Of a stretch of DNA of 64,000 bases, positions 60,043-64,000 are shown piece by piece. Both the position numbers and the translations under genes were made by a program. The notes beneath the pieces were generated by a model, which made no database searches, was not told the origin of the DNA, and saw only the letters and a list, made by a program, of their open reading frames with translations. Position 1 is the stretch's first letter; each line of letters opens with the position of its first letter. Origin of the DNA: Bog-473 sp036489775 (GTDB taxonomy: Bacteria; Actinomycetota; Acidimicrobiia; Acidimicrobiales; RAAP-2); the NCBI GenBank assembly GCA_036489775.1, contig DASXFC010000009.1, forward strand, positions 167,744 to 231,743, in the 5' to 3' direction.

Positions 60043-60582
60043 TCAGCTGCTGCGGCCCCGCCGGGCTTGGATGACTGGCCGGGCCAGCGGTACCAAGGCG
60101 ACTACGGCCGCGGCCAGCCCGAGGAAGGCGCCGAAGTTCCAACCGACCCCACTGCCACCGGGCTTGGACAAGAACCCGATGAGCACCAGAACGAAACTGA
60201 TGGTGGTGGCGGTCAGGAGCAACTGATCCCGGTTGACCGAGGCGTTGCCCGGCAGTGACCACAGTCCCGTGGCACTGAGGGCCATGAGCACGACAATGGC
60301 GATGGAGATGAGCAGCGGGATGTAGAGGTACCCGTGCGCCGACAAGCCTGACGCGGTGAGCACGACGATCCCGGCGTTGTAGCTGAACCAAGTCAGGAAC
60401 AGTGAAACCAACAGCACGAGGGAGGCGACGCCGACGATCTTGTCGGTGTGGCTCAAGGCCGACATGTCGAATTTGATCTGCCCCGGTGCTCCACCTGATC
60501 TGGTTCCGACCGTGGTGCCACAACTCGGGCACACCGTCGCCCCCACCGGCAGGACGCCCTGGCAATTGGAACAGGCAGCCAT
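60043..60582 (-). CDS. Zinc-ribbon membrane protein
   Basis: The 179-residue protein has an N-terminal zinc ribbon (CSNCQGVLPVGATVCPSCG, two CxxC knuckles) followed by a short linker and four predicted membrane helices (VGVASLVLLVSLFLTWFSYN; YLYIPLLISIAIVVLMALSA; LLLTATTISFVLVLIGFLSK; FGAFLGLAAAVVALVPLAR). This architecture is common in actinobacteria but no function is known. GGGGAGG precedes the ATG at a suitable distance. It lies after the ferritin-like gene on the same strand, 95 bases away, so they may or may not be cotranscribed. Confidence 0.8.
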   Translation of the reverse strand: MAACSNCQGVLPVGATVCPSCGTTVGTRSGGAPGQIKFDMSALSHTDKIVGVASLVLLVSLFLTWFSYNAGIVVLTASGLSAHGYLYIPLLISIAIVVLMALSATGLWSLPGNASVNRDQLLLTATTISFVLVLIGFLSKPGGSGVGWNFGAFLGLAAAVVALVPLARPVIQARRGRSS

Positions 60583-60677
60583 TGCTCAACCTCCCCTCGC
60601 GGTGCCGTTCGCCGCTGGGCGGAGGATACCCCCGCCACTGGGGTTTCGCTGGGATTGGTGGTGGAGCCCGCCCCGGT

Positions 60678-61220
60678 CTAGGTGTACTTGCCGTCCAGCT
60701 GCTTGAGGAAGGTGAGCATGTCGTCGGCGTGCTCCTGCTCGACGCCCAAGATGTCCTCGAGCAGGCGCCGGGTCACCGTGTCCTTGGTGCCCAACCAGTC
60801 GATGATCTCGCTGTAGGAGGCGATGGCCACCCGCTCGGCCACCAGGTCCTCCTTGATCATGTCGAGCAGGTCGACCCCGGGGGCGTACTCGGCGTGGCTC
60901 CGCTTGGTCAGCGTCTCTGGGTTGAAGTCGGGCTCGCCCTGGAGCTGCACGATGCGCTCAGCGATCTGGTCGGCGTGGCCCTGCTCCTCGTTGGCGTGCT
61001 GGAGGAACTCGGCGGCCACCGGGCCCGAGTCGATGCCCTCGGCCATGTAGTAATGCCGCTTGTAGCGCAGGACGCAGACCAGCTCGGTGGCCAGGGCTTC
61101 GTTGAGCACCGAGATCACGCGTTTGGCGTCGGCGCCGTAAGCGTCGGTGATGGGGCCCTTGTCGATGTGGGCTCGGGCTTGCTTGCGCAGCGTTTTCACG
61201 TCAGTGAGGAATTCAGCCAT
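60678..61220 (-). CDS. Bacterioferritin-like diiron/ferritin-fold protein
   Basis: The 180-residue four-helix protein carries ferritin-type di-iron ligands: Glu in LNEALATELVCVLRYKRHYY, ExxH in HANEEQGHADQIAERIVQLQ, and Glu residues in KEDLVAERVAIASYSEIIDW and EDILGVEQEHADDMLTFLKQ with ExxH. The spacing resembles bacterioferritin, without an obvious heme Met. It stores iron or detoxifies peroxide. A longer helical N-terminus (KTLRKQARAHIDKGPITDAY) precedes the bundle. A TAGCTA box lies six bases upstream, close to the leaderless pattern. Confidence 0.88.
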   Translation of the reverse strand: MAEFLTDVKTLRKQARAHIDKGPITDAYGADAKRVISVLNEALATELVCVLRYKRHYYMAEGIDSGPVAAEFLQHANEEQGHADQIAERIVQLQGEPDFNPETLTKRSHAEYAPGVDLLDMIKEDLVAERVAIASYSEIIDWLGTKDTVTRRLLEDILGVEQEHADDMLTFLKQLDGKYT

Positions 61221-61284
61221 AGCCGCTAGCTACCCGAGTTTCGTCCCGGCGAAACGGCCTGGTTGCATTGGGCCGAGCCTCTGG

Positions 61285-63063
61285 TCAGACGGGAGTTCGA
61301 TCGCGCTGGAGGACACGGATCAACTCGTCGTAGGGGCCCAGCAGGTAGGCCTCGTCCCCGCCGGCGAAACGGGTGCCCCGCCGGGGTGGGTGTTCGAGCG
61401 CTCCGCCGGCCGCCGCCCGGCTGAGGGCGATCACGCGGGTGCGGACAGAGAGATCTTCCATGGCCAGGCCGTGCAGGCCGCCGTTGGGGGCAACGGAAAC
61501 GCGGCCGACCAGGAAGGGCTGCTGGTCGACGTAGAACGTGCTCAGGATGTCGAGGCCAAGGGCCGCGCCGACGAACCACGGAGCGGCCAAGGCCGAGGTC
61601 GAGCGCACGTGGCGGAAGCCAAAGCTCTGCTCCATCATGCGGGCCAGGTCCCGGTCGAAGACCCGCAGGACCACCGGCACCTCCTCCCAGCGATCACCCA
61701 GCGACTCCCGGACGGCCAGCCCGGTCTCGATGTTGGTGAGGTCGGCGCTCGTCAGGACGGCGACAGCCGAAGCGTCATTGATGTTCACCATGCGATGCGT
61801 CTGCGGTTGGGTGGCGTCGGCAATCACCACGGGCACGCCGAGGGCCCGCGCCTGGCTCAGGTAGCGGTTGTTGGCGTCTTGTTCGACGACCACCACTCGC
61901 TGTCCCTCGGCCACCAGCCCGCCCACCACGCTGATGCCAACCGAGCCCAGGCCAATGACCACGACGTGGTTGGCCATGCCGGACACTTGGCGACGTCCCA
62001 GAGAGCGCTCGATCCGTCGCCCGACCAACAAGTTGGTAAAGAGGGCAAAGGCCACCGAGACCAGGGCGACGCCGACGAGGATGAGGACGATGGCGAAGAC
62101 CTTGAGCCAGGCGGGTTGTCCGCCGAAGGTGTAGTCGCCATATCCAACCGTCGCCAGCGTCTCCACCGTGAAGTAGACGGAAGTGAGCAGGCTGATGTGG
62201 CTGTGTGTCGTCGGGAGTCGGTAGGTCAGTCGCAGCACGGCGGTGGCCACCACGATCAGGCCGAAGAGCGCCCCGACCGCCATGGTCAGCGAGCGGTTGT
62301 CCTCTTCCAGTAGGGAAGTGGCGCGGCGCTGGAGTCGCCGGGCCAGGGATGCGGCCCGGTGCGGATGGGCCGGACCGGCCCGAGGAGCCACTCCGGCCCC
62401 CTGGAGTTCTTCGATCGTGCCCAGTACCGCCGCCCGGTCGCCGGCATGGAGCTTGTGGTCGCGGCCCGGACAGGCGACCAGGCCCGACCCATCGGCGGGC
62501 ATGATGGCCACAGGTGCCAGATTGCCGTAGCGACCCCGGAAGGTGTCATGGGCGTGCGGGAGGTCGCTGGCCTCGACCTGGACCACGGCGAAGTTCTCGC
62601 CGCCGAGCTTGATGTCGTGGGAGCGCCGGCCCAAGCAAGCTTCGACGAAGGAGGGCGCGGCCAACGTTGCCACATTGAGGACGGTGCCGGGACCCGAAAC
62701 CCGCTCGAGCGCCCCGGCTACCGCAGGGTTGGCCAGCTGCACGACCGTCCTGATGTCGGCACGAAGCTCGCGAACTCGTAGCGCCGTCTCCAGCGTATGG
62801 ATCTCATCAACCTCGGTGCAGACCACAGCCTGCGCCTGGGCCAGGCCGGCTTCGTCCAGACCTTCTCCCCGATGGGCACTGCGGTGGATGTGATGGACGC
62901 CCCAATCACTCAGAATGCGGGTGAAGCGAGCATCGGCATCGTCGTCGACCACGACGACGGTGGTGCCGCTCCGGTGGAACTGCTCGACTGCACGGAGCCC
63001 GACACCCTGGAGCCCGCACACGATGACATGGCCGCTCCAAGTTCCGGTTCCGACAGGATCCAT
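61285..63063 (-). CDS. Two-RCK K+ channel/TrkA-type protein
   Basis: The 592-residue protein has an N-terminal Rossmann RCK domain (GHVIVCGLQGVGLRAVEQFH, residues ~10-130) and a TrkA-C-like part. A membrane pore follows: a helix (VGALFGLIVVATAVLRLTYR), selectivity filter TVGYGDY near residue 300-306 and a second helix (VFAIVLILVGVALVSVAFAL). The second Rossmann domain then begins (HVVVIGLGSVGISVVGGLVA) with its own C-terminal part. Soluble RCKs on both sides of one pore suggest a regulated potassium channel with two nucleotide/ligand sensors. ATG 63063 is used; the open frame to 63474 is antisense to DoxX. Confidence 0.88.
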   Translation of the reverse strand: MDPVGTGTWSGHVIVCGLQGVGLRAVEQFHRSGTTVVVVDDDADARFTRILSDWGVHHIHRSAHRGEGLDEAGLAQAQAVVCTEVDEIHTLETALRVRELRADIRTVVQLANPAVAGALERVSGPGTVLNVATLAAPSFVEACLGRRSHDIKLGGENFAVVQVEASDLPHAHDTFRGRYGNLAPVAIMPADGSGLVACPGRDHKLHAGDRAAVLGTIEELQGAGVAPRAGPAHPHRAASLARRLQRRATSLLEEDNRSLTMAVGALFGLIVVATAVLRLTYRLPTTHSHISLLTSVYFTVETLATVGYGDYTFGGQPAWLKVFAIVLILVGVALVSVAFALFTNLLVGRRIERSLGRRQVSGMANHVVVIGLGSVGISVVGGLVAEGQRVVVVEQDANNRYLSQARALGVPVVIADATQPQTHRMVNINDASAVAVLTSADLTNIETGLAVRESLGDRWEEVPVVLRVFDRDLARMMEQSFGFRHVRSTSALAAPWFVGAALGLDILSTFYVDQQPFLVGRVSVAPNGGLHGLAMEDLSVRTRVIALSRAAAGGALEHPPRRGTRFAGGDEAYLLGPYDELIRVLQRDRTPV

Positions 63064-63169
63064 GCCCGCATGATGGCTATCTGCTGCCTTCTGTGGGTTG
63101 CCGGACTGTGAAATCTGGTCGCTAGCCTCATGATCAACGACCCAGAGCACCGAACGAGGAGAGGCCAGC

Positions 63170-63679
63170 GTGGGCTTGCGAGATGTCGGACTGTTGGTCA
63201 GCCGTGGCGTGCTCGGTGGGTACCTGGCCGCACACGGGGCGCAGAAGCTCTGGGGTGCCTTCGAGGGTCCCGGGCTGGAGAAGACGGCGGCCGGTTTCGA
63301 GCACCTCGGAATGCGGCCGGGCAAGGTGACTGCAGCGGCCGCCGGCGTGAGCGAGTTCGGCGGGGGAGTCCTGACTGCACTCGGGCTGGCTGACCCGATG
63401 GGACCGATGGTGCTCACCGGCACCATGGCGGTGGCCATGACCACGCATCGCAAGAACGGACCCTTCGCCGGCAAGGGTGGCTACGAGCTGGCCTTGACCA
63501 ACCTGGCCGCGGCCGTTGCTCTGTGGGTCAGCGGCCCGGGCCGCTATCGCATGGGACCGGGCTTGCCCAAGTCGTTGATCAAGCTGGGGACGCTGGCCGG
63601 CGCCGGCGCCGCGGGCTACACCATCTCGCAGCAGCTGCGGACGGCGCGAGAAGCGGAGAGGCAGACGGCCAAGGGCTGA
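63170..63679 (+). CDS. DoxX-family membrane protein
   Basis: The 169-residue protein has four membrane helices with the DoxX start GLLVSRGVLGGYLAAHGAQK, EFGGGVLTALGLADPMGPMV, NGPFAGKGGYELALTNLAAA and a Gly/Ala-rich last segment before a polar tail. DoxX proteins associate with redox or sulfur metabolism and stress responses, but the role here is unspecified. GTG 63170 has GAGGAGAGG upstream; TAGCCT at 63123-63128 is a plausible -10 box. It diverges from the channel gene. Confidence 0.9.
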   Translation: MGLRDVGLLVSRGVLGGYLAAHGAQKLWGAFEGPGLEKTAAGFEHLGMRPGKVTAAAAGVSEFGGGVLTALGLADPMGPMVLTGTMAVAMTTHRKNGPFAGKGGYELALTNLAAAVALWVSGPGRYRMGPGLPKSLIKLGTLAGAGAAGYTISQQLRTAREAERQTAKG

Positions 63680-63758
63680 GGTTCCAGCTCAGCCACCTCA
63701 CCTGCCTGCGGCCTGCCACCCCGGGAAGGGCGGCTGTGGCCACTACGTTTCGGGGCGC

Positions 63759-63831
63759 AGGGCTGTAGCTCAGTGGTCAGAGCAGAGGACTCATAATCCT
63801 TCGGTCGTGGGTTCGATCCCCACCAGCCCTA
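63759..63831 (+). tRNA. tRNA-Met (anticodon CAT), possibly tRNA-Ile2
   Basis: Acceptor AGGGCTG pairs perfectly with CAGCCCT. The D arm (GCTCAGTGGTCAGAGC), anticodon stem GAGGA/TCCTT with loop CTCATAA (anticodon CAT) and T arm with GTTCGAT are present. Discriminator A; CCA not encoded. An elongator Met and a lysidine-modified Ile2 tRNA share this anticodon and cannot be told apart from this alone. TACGTT at 63744-63749 lies nine bases upstream and fits a -10 box. Confidence 0.93.
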
Positions 63832-64000
63832 CCCGTTAAAATTTTTGTAAACATTCAGCCCCCCGGTCTGACCTGGACCTCTTGAGGCGAGAATGCGACG
63901 ACACGATGGTGGTCGAGCGACAACCGCCGAGACCGCTCTTGGGGGCTCGATCACCGGGTGGACATGGATGCAGATCCTCGGGTGCGACTGCGGTGTCAGG
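63832..64000. other. Non-coding tail with an AT-rich block directly after tRNA-Met
   Basis: An AT-rich block (GTTAAAATTTTTGTAAAC) from about 63835 stands out from the GC-rich surroundings and carries a T-run that may help end the tRNA transcript. The remaining ~145 bases are GC-rich and contain no convincing ORF on either strand within the window. Confidence 0.4.

Overview
The window is GC-rich, gene-dense bacterial chromosome with no phage, insertion sequence or CRISPR array visible. Gene content points to an actinobacterium. The evidence is the order hrcA-dnaJ-rsmE-HTH-HIT-phoH-ybeY-CorC-era, a FolP2-type dihydropteroate synthase paralogue, DUF3039 and DUF2630 proteins, two LLM-family (F420-type) oxidoreductases, a PAC2 protein and many probable leaderless promoters. 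A member of class Acidimicrobiia is my best guess, as inference only.

Layout. 1-4.5 kb: the 3' end of a secreted phosphoesterase (phospholipase C type), a GbsR/MarR regulator with a palindromic operator, a Phd/VapC toxin-antitoxin pair and a 920-residue AAA-LuxR regulator. 4.6-9.3 kb: a perfect palindrome, a 54-residue ORF and a 1438-residue secreted glycine-rich/Ig-like/MBG-repeat protein. 9.4-12.1 kb: tRNA-Ala and leuS. 12.1-15.1 kb (minus): LLM oxidoreductase, PAC2 protein and aminoglycoside-phosphotransferase-like kinase. 15.1-18.3 kb: thioredoxin-TPR protein, folP2-like gene, holA and a PNPOx-like gene broken by one in-frame TAG. 18.3-27.8 kb: rpsT (minus), lepA, then a tightly overlapped heat-shock/RNA-maturation operon from hrcA (with a CIRCE element) to era. 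27.9-33.4 kb: a cyclase-domain/AAA/TPR protein converging on a DinG-type helicase. 33.4-37.7 kb: uppS, a membrane protein, recO, hemW and glyS. 37.7-40.1 kb: a DrrAB-type ABC exporter divergent from a MarR regulator. 40.2-46.3 kb: ppdK, dnaG, rpoD and tRNA-Asn. 46.5-52.4 kb: minimetalloprotease, PRC-barrel protein, maf, two cupins, a RodA/FtsW protein, a second LLM oxidoreductase and an SDR. 52.5-56.8 kb (minus): a Ugp-like sugar ABC importer with the SDR at its end. 56.9-64 kb: DUF3039, lon, DUF2630, zinc-ribbon membrane protein, ferritin-like protein, RCK-K+ channel-RCK protein, DoxX protein and tRNA-Met.

The genes fall into translation and protein quality control (leuS, glyS, rpsT, lepA, hrcA, dnaJ, ybeY, era, lon, CnoX-like), replication and repair (holA, dnaG, recO, dinG), envelope (uppS, rodA/ftsW, secreted MBG protein) and regulated transport. 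The most striking cross-window signal is regulatory: a TAnnnT hexamer lies 6-7 bases upstream of the start codon of at least ten operon-leading genes, the geometry of leaderless transcription. Several inverted repeats sit on these -10 boxes, including a perfect CIRCE at hrcA and a symmetrical face-to-face promoter pair at the marR/ABC locus. I found no complete, clearly new multi-gene defence or biosynthetic system. The best candidates for something undescribed are the LuxR regulator/palindrome/secreted MBG protein locus and the cyclase-AAA protein whose cyclase domain lacks a normally conserved catalytic Asn.
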